A stretch of DNA of 64,000 nucleotides from Odontocerum albicorne (taxonomy: Eukaryota > Arthropoda > Insecta > Trichoptera > Odontoceridae). The stretch is from assembly GCA_949825065.1 (NCBI GenBank), contig OX463846.1:10063366-10127365 (forward strand), given 5' to 3'. Below the pieces are notes generated by a model that was not told where the DNA came from, did not search any database, and saw only the letters and a program-made list of their open reading frames with translations. Position numbers and translations under genes: made by a program. How positions within the stretch are numbered: position 1 is the first letter of the stretch; the number at the start of each line of letters is the position of its first letter. Shown in pieces: positions 23,240 to 33,779 of this stretch.

Positions 23240-24010
23240 TTAAATAATCAACCTCACAATCCAAGACCGTTTTCCAACGTGATGGAAGTTTGTGAATTCC
23301 GCTTTTATAAAGTTTTGTCTTTCGAAGTAAAAATCTACCGACGTGATGCAAGTTTGTGAATTCCGCTTTTATAAAGTTTTGTCTTTCGAAGTAAAAATCT
23401 ACCGACGTGATGCAAGTTTGTGAATTCCGCTTTTATAAAGTTTTGTCTTTCGAAGTAAAAATCTACCGACGTGATGCAAGTTTGTGAATTCCGCTTTTAT
23501 AAAGTTTTGTCTTTCGAAGTAAAAATCTATCGACGTGATGCAAGTTTGTGAATTCCGCTTTTATAAACGTTTTGTCTTTCGAAGTAAAAATCTTCTAGCC
23601 TTCGCTTCAATCTATGCCTTTTTGATGGCTCGTTTATTTCGCATATGATTGTCTATGGCCAATAAAAAAGGTGATAATCGATTGGAATAATTCCAAGAAA
23701 ATATGGGGGATGAGAAAGTGTTTCATATCTTTAAACATTTTTTTCCACTAGTACATAATTTGGTATGAAGTCTTGTATTATCCTGATACCAATTTCAAAT
23801 ACCGATTTCATTCGATTTACTTGCCCTGACTATTTCTGAAGTAACCCATTTGCCTAGCTTCCATGATTTTTTCAATTTAAAATCAAATTTTACCACTCTT
23901 TTAAATATTTCTGAAAGTTATTGACACGTTGCTTTCGAATTATTTTCAATAACGACACTTGATGTGATCTTCTTCATTGTTAATAACGCAAGTTTGTTTT
24001 AAATGGGGTT
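23240..24010 (-). pseudogene. mariner transposase pseudogene
   Basis: The minus strand reads SVVIENNSKATCQ, a stop, LSEIFKR, then LKKSWKLGKWVTSEIVRAS (the LKKxGKxxKLxKWVPHEL block). About 130 residues are missing before YQDNTRLHTK (second catalytic Asp in QDN). In a shifted frame SHPPYFLGIIPIDYHLF replaces the family's PPYSPDLAPSDYHLF, so the third Asp is lost. Then come IDNHMRNKRAIKKA and, at the end, KSGIHKLPSRWKTVLDCEVD followed by YLND and a stop near 23240. Between these last parts a 21-codon piece is repeated in frame. Function is abolished by the deletion, stops and lost Asp. Confidence 0.88.
23277..23595. repeat. 63-bp tandem repeat, five units, inside the mariner transposase
   Basis: The unit is GACGTGATGCAAGTTTGTGA, ATTCCGCTTTTATAAAGTTT, TGTCTTTCGAAGTAAAAATC, TAC. 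Middle units are essentially identical. The first has GATGGAAG and the last has an extra C near 23569. 63 bp is 21 codons, and on the minus strand each unit encodes FLLRKTKLYKSGIHKL, so expansion kept the frame. Confidence 0.95.
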
Positions 24011-24064
24011 AATCTTCAAGAGATTCATCACCAGAGGACTTATTTTCAAACTACTTAGGTCCGG

Positions 24065-24520
24065 TAGGTTTTTTTACTTACATTTTCTCTATTTACCCAA
24101 CATATCTTACAACATACTTCTGCAGCATTTGAACCAAGTTTAAATTCGTAAAGCAAATAAATGTTCGAATTATCCAAAATTTAACACATTTTTTTAAACG
24201 GCTTAAATATTTCATATAAAAAATACATGCTAAGTAAATGCACGCCGATCGACTGTTGCATATCATTGCTAAATGATTCATATAAAAACTTGGGCTCTGT
24301 AAATCACAAGTTACTGCAGAGAACTCGACCAAAAACCACATGAAGTTTTTTGGTTACCTTATAGTTTTATATTTATTTGATATTATATTATGTAATATTT
24401 GATATAATTTTTTATTATATTTTTCTAGTACGATCTTTAAAAATAAAAAAAACACATTTTTTTACTTATATAGGTCAAATGCCTATTTTAAGAAATACCT
24501 GAGAATATTAAAAATATGTC
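24065..24520. other. No recognised feature
   Basis: AT-rich sequence in which the right end of the mariner should lie. No terminal repeat was found. Confidence 0.45.
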
Positions 24521-24529
24521 GTATCACAA

Positions 24530-24645
24530 AAATGTTCTCCTGCGTTAAACCTCTTACTTATACTATGCACTTTTGCTGTGTGCATTCGGTTAAGCTGGGT
24601 TTTCGGTGTTTATGCACTCCACGTGTGTGTTGCTTTCTTCATCTC
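24530..24645. repeat. Short dispersed repeat, copy 1
   Basis: GTTCTCCTGCGTTAAACCTC, TTAC and GTTAAGCTGGGTTTTCGGTG followed by TTTATGC match 27285-27368. Function unknown. A 71-codon Cys-rich frame across it has no recognisable family. Confidence 0.55.
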
Positions 24646-25030
24646 ACTAACAACTCAGCAGCACATGTGTGGATCATACAATTTTACAAAAAAGGTTACA
24701 TTTTTTATGTTATAACAAAGTGGCTGATGTTAAGTGCAACATATTGAATGCAATAGGTTCAATATGATTTCAATACAAACAAAAGAGTTTAAATAAACAG
24801 TACAGAAGACGGGAAAAAATTATATATAAAAAACTGTTTTATTTAAAAATTTAAAAATTGTACATATAAACTCGAAATTCTTTTTTTTCAAAGAATTATG
24901 TAACTTTGATTATACTGAATTTTTCTTAGCAGCCTTAATAATTGCATTTTCAAAACATATAATTGTTAAAATAACATAAAACAGGATAGATAAGCCCGAA
25001 ACATTTTCTATCTATTCATAATTTCCGTAA

Positions 25031-25296
25031 ACGAAACCTTCATATTAGGGGACATAACTTAATGTTTATTGTCATTTGTGATGTATTTTTACTGCACGCA
25101 TAATTCCTTGATCCAAGGGCTGCAAAAATGCTATACAATTGGATGGTGAAAAACAGAAAACAGAAAAACGAAACCTTCATATTAGGGGACATAACTTAAT
25201 GTTTATTGTCATTTGTGATGTATTTTTACTGCACGCATAATTCCTTGATCCAAGGGCTGCAAAAATGCTATACAATTTGATGGTGAAAAACAGATA
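25031..25296. repeat. Recent tandem duplication, 137-bp unit, two copies
   Basis: The unit starting ACGAAACCTTCATATTAGGG lies at 25031 and again at 25168. I see one substitution (ATTGGATGG against ATTTGATGG) over about 128 comparable bases. It is either a very recent duplication or an assembly artefact. Confidence 0.92.
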
Positions 25297-25697
25297 TAAA
25301 CGTATTCTAGCTCGCATGTTAAATTATATGATAAGTAATTATAAATTAAAATGAGATTTTATATCTTTTCATTTGAGCGTTTAAATTCATTAGCCATTTA
25401 TGAACATTACTTGTATCATCCAAGATCGTTAATTTACATCCCCTCAGCGGCGTTTCCGGCTGAAAAATGTTCTGTATACTGTTTTTTTTTTTCATTACAG
25501 TGGGATTCACTAAATATATTATTGTTCGAGTGTAAAGATTCGTTCGATTCAACAAAATATATTCGACATTCTGAAAATTTCGTGTTTTCGGTATGCGTTA
25601 TACTGAGTTTAACATGTGTAAGGAAACAGTGATTGATAATGGTTATTTTTACTGAGGTAAAGGTAAGATTAAAGTGTGCAGAATCTTTGCGAAACAG

Positions 25698-25915
25698 ATA
25701 TGACCTCTGTGATCTAGCCAATAAGATGTTTGCCATTCAACCCAGGGGTTACGCATTTGATTCCTGGTGGAACCAATATATTTTTTAAAAGGATTAGTAC
25801 TTTCATTTTTACATAAGGCTTGTTTAACACGTTTTTGGTTAATTGAAAGACACAGCCACAAAGCAATTATCCCACTGATCTGTATTATAGACAGTAAAAG
25901 TGTAATACAACGTAA
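25698..25915 (+). mobile_element. SINE1 copy, diverged
   Basis: The head is GACCTCTGTGATCTAGCCAA with B-box-like ATTTGATTCCTGGTGGAACC. The body has TTTTAAAAGGATTAGTACTT and ACATAAGGC. The end has TTTGGTTAATTGAAAGACAC, CAGCCACAAAGCAAT and an AAAGTGTAATACAACG tail. The order is as in the other copies. Confidence 0.75.
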
Positions 25916-25917
25916 TA

Positions 25918-26030
25918 TGGCGAGATGGATGAATGTGGTTGAAGCGAGAGTTGTATGTAAGGATAAACAAGTTTTGAGGTATACCGCATCTAACTACCCC
26001 CAAAAGGATCACAGCATGATTCTATGTATG
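25918..26030 (+). pseudogene. Non-LTR RT extreme C-terminal fragment
   Basis: Inside a longer plus-strand frame the part from 25918 reads MARWMNVVEARVVCKDKQVL then RYTASNYPQKD. This matches the closing block of an insect RT family (CMKRxMDVxEAREVCKDRxxWRSxVSAYPxGK). The SINE1 tail upstream contributes the earlier codons of that frame, so the 120-codon frame as a whole is chimeric and not a gene. Confidence 0.75.
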
Positions 26031-26104
26031 TGTATAAAAAATAATCTTATTATTTTTTTCTCAACTTGTTTAACTAAATGGTACCATTTTTACTATATAA
26101 TCAC

Positions 26105-26325
26105 CATCCTCAGGTTCTATCTTGGGTAGATGGCGTGTGAGAGAAAGATTAAGAAAAGTATCGTTGGATAAAGTGAATGATACTTTGAATGAAGAAAACG
26201 TAGGACGTTAGAGGACTCGCAGGAGTTGCATGAGAAGGTGTGAAAGAGGCAAAGGATGTGTTGCGATTAATCTTCTCTGTCTTTCCTAACAAGGAAACGG
26301 CGTAATGGTGTATATTTTTGTTTGT
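26105..26325 (+). pseudogene. RT family 1 C-terminal tail
   Basis: RLRKVSLDKVNDTLNEENVG aligns with the RPRKVWLDQVNxILKE block, then SCMRRCERGKG and VLRLIFSVFPNKETA with the family end (S)VYPNRETE. Three frames are needed. No upstream GHVE block is visible. Confidence 0.7.
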
Positions 26326-26429
26326 ATTAAATGCTTACTTTCACATCTTATTGAAATTGAATTTATTTATAATATCTCATAAGCTGCTTTTTATAAATTT
26401 TTAGAATACAACGTTTTTGAGTTAATACT

Positions 26430-26510
26430 GTTTCGAAAACACCGAAGTCTGGCGCTTTGCCCTATCTGCCTAACCTGAAAGAGAAATGACGTGATGGTAT
26501 GTTTGTATAA
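26430..26510 (+). pseudogene. RT family 1 last residues
   Basis: One frame reads WRFALSA, a stop, then PEREMT, a decayed version of WRSFLSVYPNRETE. About 80 bp remain. Confidence 0.5.
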
Positions 26511-26514
26511 CTTC

Positions 26515-27280
26515 TGTATTTAACATCGATTTTTGTGAAGTAGTCACATTAATCACTCGTTTTTGATAAATTGTTGATACCGTTATCTCTATGTAATATT
26601 CCCTCTTTGAGGTGTAATATCAGGATTAAAATTGGCCTCATAAAATGTTTTTGAATACGGTGGGATCCGCTATAAATTCTATCTGACTGAAGCGTTGAGA
26701 GATAAGAGGAACAATTTTCAAAGATCACCACCACTCACAAAATAAAAGCCTTTTTCAAACAAAGTCAGAGTTCAAAAGGATTTTTTCCATATTTTTACGA
26801 ATTCTTAAATGTTCATACTAATCATTGGCCCTCTTTCCTAGCTAAATAAGCAAAGACAACAAGCTCTCCAAAAGGTTGTAGCCTGACACTTCTATTCCGT
26901 TTCCTTTACATTAATTTATCTCGTCATTTATCAAACAGTAACTTAAGAAATATTAAATCTCTATTCAATGATGAAATTTGTTTCTTTGATTCTATTTTAT
27001 CATCCATTTACACCCTCATTTTTCAATCTTTGATAACTTTTTAATTTTGTTTGTTTAACGATTTTAAACATAATTTAAAAAAAATGTTTCTAACGTTGCA
27101 GTTTTTGACCCAGCAAATTGCAATAATGCTTGTCTATTTCATTGGAAGAGATTTATGTATGACAATTAACTTCCCATTTGTATATTTAACAATAAAGTAT
27201 CTAAAATAATGAAACTATCGATATTCTTCCATTTTACGTACTTCTCACTCAACTTTCTTTAAACATGTGTTTGGATTGAT
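26515..27280. other. No recognised feature
   Basis: AT-rich sequence. Nothing supported. Confidence 0.5.
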
Positions 27281-27284
27281 CCAC

Positions 27285-27368
27285 GTTCTCCTGCATTTAT
27301 CTCTTACGTATGTTATAATGTACTTTTGATGTGTACATTCGTTAAGCTAGGTTTTCGGTGTTTATGCT
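27285..27368. repeat. Short dispersed repeat, copy 2
   Basis: Matches 24530-24610, with GTTCTCCTGCATTTATCTCT and GTTAAGCTAGGTTTTCGGTG. It ends where the LINE-B fragment starts. Confidence 0.55.
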
Positions 27369-27394
27369 CTCTTAAAAAGATTATTTTTCACGTT

Positions 27395-27560
27395 ACTTAT
27401 TTATTTATTTTAAAGATCACAAGAAATATACATAATTTGCGAAAAAACAACAGGCCATTTAATTTGGACACACAATTTTAACGGATCTGAGTTTGTTGCC
27501 TTTCATTTGTCGTGTCCCCAGTAAACTAGGCTTTTGCCTATATCTAACTGAGGAAATATT
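27395..27560 (-). mobile_element. LINE-B 3' UTR fragment
   Basis: It shares ACAAGAAATATACATAATTT, GCGAAAAAACAACAGG and AGTAAACTAGGCTTTTGCCT with 30838-30970 and 32920-33050. The fuller copy at 30800-31895 joins this sequence to RT coding sequence on the minus strand, which identifies it as that element's 3' UTR. The TTATTTATTTATTTTA start is its tail. Confidence 0.8.
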
Positions 27561-27564
27561 ACAG

Positions 27565-28250
27565 TATTTATTTCATTTCGAAAACTAAAATTTTATTTAA
27601 CGCTTTACATTTGGCCTCTAAAGGTTTTAATCTGGCCCTAGTAAATTCATTATGTTGTTTTGATTTGTGAACATTAAATATAAGGACAATTTATAAAGCG
27701 CCTTATAAAGAGCAAACTATCCTCAAAGGAGCAATCTCATAAGGAAAGTTATTATTTATTTAAAATAAGTGTCGTGAAGTACATGTAAAAAACAGTAAAA
27801 CTGACAGAAATAAAACTGAAGTGCGCGATTAACATAATATCCTTTTCCATATTTTTCGGAGGCCAAAATTTTTTGATATTCTTTTTTATTTATGAGAAAA
27901 TTCGTTTAATCATATAACAGTTTAGAAAATGTTACAAAAAAACTATGGAACCGTACAAAGCACGGGTTAATCTTATAATTACAGAATAATTAGGATTACA
28001 TAAATAATGTAAACACTTCGTTTTTCCAGCTTCACTAATCGAGCATTAATTTTAACAACCATCACAATAGGCACGAAACTCCAACAGTTTACTATCGCAC
28101 GGACAGATTTTTTTTTAAACCATATGCATAATTGCATACATATTCAGGTTTAACCTAATTACAGCATTCAAATACGAAATTCTCCGATACAAATCAATTG
28201 ACTTAACACATAACCCGTAGTATGTTGGTTATATAATACATAAAGATTTT
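27565..28250. other. No clear feature; a short GCGCC-type repeat
   Basis: GACAATTTATAAAGCGCCTT near 27687 resembles GACAATTTATATAGCGCCGT near 34284, each followed about 40 bp later by a related reverse motif. The rest is AT-rich and unrecognised. Confidence 0.4.
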
Positions 28251-28257
28251 ACTTAAT

Positions 28258-28330
28258 GACGACCTCCGCGACGTAGATAGTACACCGTTGGTCTTCCAGT
28301 CAGGGGTTTCTGGTCAGATTCTCAATTATA
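28258..28330 (+). mobile_element. SINE1 head fragment
   Basis: GACGACCTCCGCGACGTAGA, GTCTTCCAGTCAGGGG and TTTCTGGTCAGATTC follow the SINE1 head in order, with a decayed B box. No body follows. Confidence 0.6.
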
Positions 28331-28464
28331 CACAATATAAAAAACTAAAATTCTCAGTATGAATTAACAGTTCGTCAACAATACACGTAAATGATAGAGG
28401 TTGTTACTAAATGAACTGACGTTGCTATTCGAACTGCGGTGGCGAACTGTATGTTTATTGCCTT

Positions 28465-28545
28465 CTCCAGTAGTTCTCAACCCAAAGGGTCGATTACTGA
28501 AGTTGAAAATAATATTGTCTCCCGGCTACGTCTTCAACCCCTGAC
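28465..28545. repeat. Short repeat family, copy 3
   Basis: AACCCAAAGGGTCGATTACT, GAAGTTGAAAATAATATTGT and CTCCCGGCTACGTCTTCAA match 50800-50862, where the corresponding parts are AACCAAAAGTTCCATTATTG and GGCCACGTTCTTCAA. The sense of this sequence is unknown. Confidence 0.5.
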
Positions 28546-28564
28546 TGGAATGAATTTGAATTTC

Positions 28565-28785
28565 AACTATATTGTATTGTATTACACTTTCGTTGTATAC
28601 AGTACAATCTGGCGAATTTATTGTCATGTGGCAATCTCTTCCAACCAACAAGAGAGATGCTAAAATGGCCTTAAGTAAAAATCTATCTGGAATCCTTTTT
28701 TAAGAAATCTGGGTTCCAGCGGAATTTGACCCGTAACTTCCGGATTAGGAGACAGGCGCCTTACTTACTAAGCCACGGAGGTCGT
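28565..28785 (-). mobile_element. SINE1 copy, nearly complete
   Basis: On the minus strand CGACCTCCGTGGCTTAGTAA begins the head, then GGCGCCTGTCTCCTAATCCG, a decayed B box (GGTCAAATTCCGC), CTGGAACCCAGAT, an ACTTAAGGCC segment, then TTGGTTGGAAGAGATTGCCA, ATAAATTCGCC and TACAACGAAAGTGTAATACA. This copy best defines the tail of the family. Confidence 0.92.
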
Positions 28786-28789
28786 TAAT

Positions 28790-29655
28790 GAAAAAACCAT
28801 AACTTTTTCTTTATTTGCATGTTACATATTTGGTTGACGCACATAAGCTTAAATCAAAGATACATCGATAAAACCCATACGATGCCAACGGATTCTTATT
28901 TTCCTTTTCCCATGACTTCAGATCTTAAGTCCGTCGTCGCTACTATTCTTTTATCGGTGGCAATACACTCGGGTGTTGTATATCACCAACAAAGGAGAAG
29001 TCCCTTTGGGTCGTTTCTTCTTCGTTACTACATGACGTCGCACTAAAAAAAAATTACATTTCGATCTTCTTATGTAGATTGCGCTTAAATGGGGATTTAT
29101 TTTGTCTCCCAAAACTTTATTCAAGTATATGTATTTATCTGAACTTATATAACGAAAACCTAATATTTTTTTTAGTTAACAGATTTATTTTAACTACCCA
29201 CTTCTTTATCAAGTCAAAAGTTTTTTTTAATATAAAATCTTCTCCGTATTTTTTTCCGAGAAAAAAAAAACATTAGTGTTTATGGATTAGTGTTTATGGA
29301 TCAGTGTTTTATTCTTCACGGAAGTTTCGATTGTCACCCTCGTGAAAAGTTCCATTTCCACCCTTAAATTGTAGATCACTTCGTCTTAATAATGATACGT
29401 GTGGTGAGTTCATGATGTTGACCAATGCGTCTTGCCTGCCATCCAGTGATATATGTGAGTTGGTTTACATTAGTATCAATAAATGTTTGGATATAGGCCT
29501 TAATTCTACTACTATTTTCTAATATATTCCTTAACAATGCGAGTAACATATATTATGACAAATGTTGTTTTTCCGGTGCTATAAATAATATTTGTTAGTA
29601 ATTCTCTCTTTATTTTATATTTTAGTATGTTTTATGAAATTTTGACTTCTTGAAA
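28790..29655. other. No recognised feature
   Basis: Mostly AT-rich. A 75-codon frame at 28819-29046 (MLHIWLTHISLNQRYIDK...) looks open but matches nothing that I know. It lacks clear splice sites. Confidence 0.45.
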
Positions 29656-29664
29656 ATTGCAAAA

Positions 29665-30290
29665 ACAATGTGGTGGGCTTATTACCAGGCAGTTATCTCT
29701 TCCAGCCAACCAGACAAACGTAAATAAAACAAGTTATATGGTCACAAAACCATTCAAATGACTACCCATCCCCACGAAACCCACGGACACATACATGAGT
29801 ATAAGCTGATAAATCTCACAAAGACGAAATATGACCCAATTATTCCTTTTCATATAAAGTGAGTTATCATCAATTAAATAAAAAGGAAGGAATAGTGGAT
29901 AGGAAAGTAAAATCAGAAATGATGCACGTTACATAACTGATTAGAAATTCAGAGATTTTCAGTCGCTTCTTAAAGCCTGCCAAGGACGGAACGAGTCTCA
30001 CATTGGTTTGTAATTGGTTCCAAAGTCTCACTGCATGGACTGTAAACAACGACGTTAAAAAAGAAGAGCAGTGCACTAGGAAGGCCAATAAACAATCTAT
30101 GTTTGAGCGTGACGGAAGTCAAATAGGAAAGACGCTGAAAATTTTCGGCGAGAAAAGAGGGAGCGGCGGGACAGTTAAGGATGTCATACTATGGAGTGTG
30201 TAAATTTAGGGTCTTATGTTCAACCAGTTAAGCACATTCCGGTATGGAGTGATATTATCGTACTTTCTTAGGTCAAAAATAAATTTTATA
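29665..30290 (-). pseudogene. LINE-A 3' end: RT C-terminus and 3' UTR
   Basis: The minus strand reads LKHRLFIGLPSALLFF and, from 30088, SLFTVHAVRLWNQLQTNVR then PSLAGFKKRLK, the closing part of many non-LTR RT proteins (xxxRxxxxWNxLPxxVR...LxxFKxxLK). The stop is near 29870. A 3' UTR follows and ends with GTCTGGTTGGCTGGAAGAGA and an ATTACCAGGCAG (plus-strand) segment. The element is truncated on its 5' side near 30290. Related copies are at 32150, 33690, 37130, 54295 and 56585. The terminal segment is shared with SINE1. Confidence 0.88.
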
Positions 30291-30799
30291 CAAACATTTG
30301 ACTTGTTACTGAAAAAAAATAATTCTATCGATCATATTGGGAAAACATATCGAGATAAAGTGTTGCCCAAATAAATAAATTACAGTAAGGAATCCTTCGT
30401 TTCTACACATTTTTTTAGAGAAATACGTGTTTATGATATTAAGATACGAAAATCAAATTTTCAAAATATCGTAGACATGAAATGGAATGCTTATTTTTTG
30501 CACCGTATATTTGGTTCTCCTCAACAGAGAATAATATAGACCAACACTTCAGGACGATCTAGCTCTTCCAGCGCAGTGAACTTTAACAGCTGATGCTCTC
30601 AATAAAAATATGTAGATATTTTTTTTACAAATTGGTGTTTTCGAAACAAAGCATCACTTCAATAGCATTGTGTTCTTCGACTCACATTTACTTTTGAATA
30701 CAAATTTCTTTCAATAAATAAAAATGGAGTGTTTTATCCACCAGACCGATAATATAAGATTAAAATGAATAATTTACAAAAAAGGTTATTTTTCATTGT

Positions 30800-31895
30800 A
30801 TTTTATTATTATTATTTATTATTATTATTATTATTACACATGACAAGAAATATACACAATTTGAGAAAAACAACAGATAATTTGATTTGGACATACAATT
30901 TTAATGGATCTGGGTTTGTTGCCTTTCATTTGTCGTATCCCCATTAAACTAGGCTTTTGCCTGTATCTCACTGAGGATATTAAGCATGAGAAAAATAAAT
31001 CGATACTTCTTTCCAATTTTTGATTACACAAAAACAAAACCCCGTTGCACGCTCTCATCAACCTGACAGTGACACTCAACTACAACTGGAAACATCTTGC
31101 GAAATTCAACTGCTCACACATCATCACTCCAGAAATACCAAAAATATTCATCCCACACTATACCGCACACAATCATAAGAATAAAAATCAAAATCAAAAC
31201 AAAATTAAAACAAAAAAAATACACAGAAACACAAATACAAAAACAACCAAAATTAAAACAACAAGAAGAAACCCACAATCACGAGCTTACATAAATCCCT
31301 TCCACTCGTCATTCATCCTGAAAGCCCAAGTACTCAAAATCCTGTCGCAATAACAACCACGCTTCGATCGACTGTCTAAATGGTTTTCCTACCTTTACCT
31401 TTATTGAAGTCGGCACGCCATTGTATGTAATGGGAGCCAAATAAGCATATTGTCTTTGGGCAAAAGAGGTTTTAACTCTAGGGATGGTGAACATTTCATT
31501 AGTTGCCATGCTTGTCATGTGTGTCTGCTGAGTCTGCATCTTCCCTTCCTCTCAATGATAGTGCCAGAGAATGGATTTCAGATGTAAATTGGCTATGTTC
31601 AGGACCTGATACTCTCTGAAAAGCTCCGCCGTGGGATACCGAGCAGGAAGTTTATTAATTATTTTCACAATCAATTTTTGGGAAACCTGCAATATGTGTT
31701 TTTGGGTTAAAGTGCATCCCCCCCAAACTGATATACCGTAAGAAAGTGCTGACTGACATAAGGCGAAGTATATACTTTTAAGGATATTTTCACTGAGCAC
31801 ATTTCGAATGATACGGAATATGTATCCTAGTTTTCTGATTTTTGCGCTCAAAGTGTTAATATGGACCTCCCAATATCCAGGTTGAATCTAATTGC
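30800..31895 (-). pseudogene. LINE-B: RT C-terminal region plus 3' UTR
   Basis: The minus strand from about 31895 reads WEVHINTLSAKIRKLGYIFR, then SIYFALCQSALSYGISVWGG, LPARYPTAELFREYQVLNI and, past a single in-frame TGA at about 31552, THMTSMATNEMFTIPRVKTS, FAQRQYAYLAPITYNGVP, ending at 31309. This is the standard post-palm region of Jockey-like RTs (KLRKxxYxFRxLR...LYxALxxSxLxYGIxxWGG...LYNxLP). About 195 residues with one stop make it the best-kept RT tail here. A 500-bp 3' UTR ends in an AAT-repeat tail (plus-strand TTATTATTATT at about 30803-30835). It is truncated 5'. Confidence 0.93.
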
Positions 31896-32149
31896 ATACA
31901 TATCCAGGTTTAACCTAATAAATATATACAATAATAAGAAATACATGTTTAGAAATAATAGATAAGACGAAACAACTAAGTCACATAACTAAGAAAAAAA
32001 AAATGTAAAAGAGAGCTTAATAAAAAAACGCAAATGCCTTTTTAAGATCCCCTGCCTTCAGTTAGTAACTTAATAGTTGGTATGATAGTTGCAGTCAGAT
32101 CAAATGTATTAAACAAACAAAATAATTGACAATCTTTAAGTAACAATTA

Positions 32150-32405
32150 AAAAAACTTTCCTTTCCACCATCCTTTCCTTTTCCGTTGATTGATGATATC
32201 TCACTTTTACTTTAATATGTTTTTGTCCATAGATTTCATAAATATCATTAATCTTTGGAATATTTTTTGTGACTATTTATATTTAATTTAGTCTAGTTGG
32301 TTGTTATACTGTTATATTTAATTTTGTCTGATTAGTTAGAATAAATTGCCGCCTGGCAATAAGCCCGCTAGATAGTATTTACAATAATTATTTAAATAAA
32401 TAAAA
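32150..32405 (+). mobile_element. LINE-A 3' UTR fragment
   Basis: CCTTTTCCGTTGATTGATGA, TATCTCACTTTTA and AAATTGCCGCCTGGCAATAA, GCCCGCTAGATAGTATT match 56845-57080 in order. It ends in an AAATAAATAAA tail. Confidence 0.85.
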
Positions 32406-32894
32406 TAACTACAGGACTTTGAATATTTCAATTCGTCTTAAAAACATTTTCTTCAAACGCAGAAGAGAGAAACTCTTCTTCAAGTAATCTTGATTCCATC
32501 AATCATACAGATAAAGTGGCGTATTCAGAACTTTTGCCATCTTCACGAGATTTGGCACACTGATTTGAAGAACTTGTGTTCATTTGAATGCTCATCGTCT
32601 GGTATATACACTCCTTCTTTTGCTTATTTGACTTATTTTATACCAAATGCTTTATATTGTTATTTGATTATTTTATTTATTTCTGTATTAACAATGCAAA
32701 TAATATTATATGTAATATATAATATATTCATCGCGACGCCATACCCGTTTTAGGGTAGTTAAGAGAAAAAGTTCTTTAACCTGACATACTTTATACACTT
32801 TTTCCACATTCATACATCTTCTCGCGCATATTATTTGATTTATTTGTCTCGTTGGAGTGTTAAAAAATTCAAGGGACCCGCTGTTTTTAATTAT

Positions 32895-33350
32895 TTTTTT
32901 ATTCATTTTACACATGACAAGAAATAAACATCATATTTGTGAAAAAACAGCAGGTAATTTAATTTGGACAACCAATTTTAATGGATCTGGGTTTGTTGCC
33001 TTTCATTTGTCATGTCCCCAGTAAACTAGGCTTTTGCCTGTTTCTCACTGAGGACATGTAGCATGAAAAATAAATCGATACTTCTTTCTGATTTTTGGTT
33101 ATATAAAATATCCCCCGTCGCACACTATCATCAACCTGAAAACAGTGACACTTAATTACACATGTTTACATCAATCAAAATAAAACTCATTACACTTCAT
33201 CACTCCAGACATACCAAAAACATTCACCCCACAATGTACCGCACATAATCATAAAAATAAAAATAAAAAACAAAAATATTATATAAAACAATAAAAAAAC
33301 ACCACACTCAAGAGCTCACACAAACCTTTTCCACAAGTCATTCCTGTTGC
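32895..33350 (-). mobile_element. LINE-B 3' UTR fragment
   Basis: It aligns with 30836-31315 along its length (GGATCTGGGTTTGTTGCCTT, AAATCGATACTTCTTTC, AGACATACCAAAAACATTCA). The break is at the left arm of the perfect hairpin at 33326-33379. Confidence 0.85.
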
Positions 33351-33379
33351 AAGCGTAAGAGGAATGACTTGTGGAAAAG
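33326..33379. repeat. Perfect hairpin, 20-bp arms, 14-base loop
   Basis: CTTTTCCACAAGTCATTCCT at 33326-33345 is exactly complementary to AGGAATGACTTGTGGAAAAG at 33360-33379. The left arm is LINE-B sequence (compare 31294-31313). LINE-B homology ends at the loop, so the right arm is an inverted copy of the left. Confidence 0.95.
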
Positions 33380-33689
33380 CTTCTGTTTGATAAATTCGAT
33401 TTTCTTCGTAAACATGGACTGTCTCTTCGATCTGGTGACGGAGGAATTTGCATTACTTATCATTATATCCAAATAATCTTCATGTCAGAGCCAAAAGTAC
33501 TTTTTTCTCAAAGATATGTAAAAGCAATTAGAAACGTTATTTATCTCAGAATATATCTCATCCATTACACCCATAAAACTCCAATCCTTATCCCCTTTTC
33601 CTTAAAATTAATAAATCTTTAATTTTAATTGTTGTTACTTTTCTCAAATATTACTATCAATCACGAATTTAAAGACGCGGTCATGGATA

Positions 33690-33775
33690 TAGTTATAAAC
33701 TAAAAGCTGGTTGATTAGAATAAATTGCTTTAAAACAATAACTCCACTAGATGAATTTAGATGGAAGAACTTAAT
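33690..33775 (+). mobile_element. LINE-A terminal fragment
   Basis: AAGCTGGTTGATTAGAATAA, ATTGC and CAATAACTCCACTAGATGAA match the LINE-A terminus at 32325-32380. Only about 85 bp remain. Confidence 0.65.
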
Positions 33776-33779
33776 AGAT

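Larger units (their letters stand above)
23135..24060 (-). mobile_element. mariner element, internally deleted, one end kept
   Basis: The end at about 23140 reads TTAGGTAGCTCAAAAAGTTT, a plausible mariner terminal repeat, about 100 bp beyond the transposase stop. I found no inverted partner to the right, so that end is truncated or decayed. The transposase remnant inside is on the minus strand and belongs to a family distinct from the element at 4951. Confidence 0.75.

Noticed and set aside
25767..26129. 120-codon plus-strand frame as a single gene
   Set aside because: Its first half is SINE1 body and tail and its second half an RT C-terminal tail, joined by chance.
31045..31353. 102-codon Lys/Asn/Thr-rich plus-strand frame
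   Set aside because: It is the complement of the LINE-B 3' UTR. Its composition comes from A-rich sequence.
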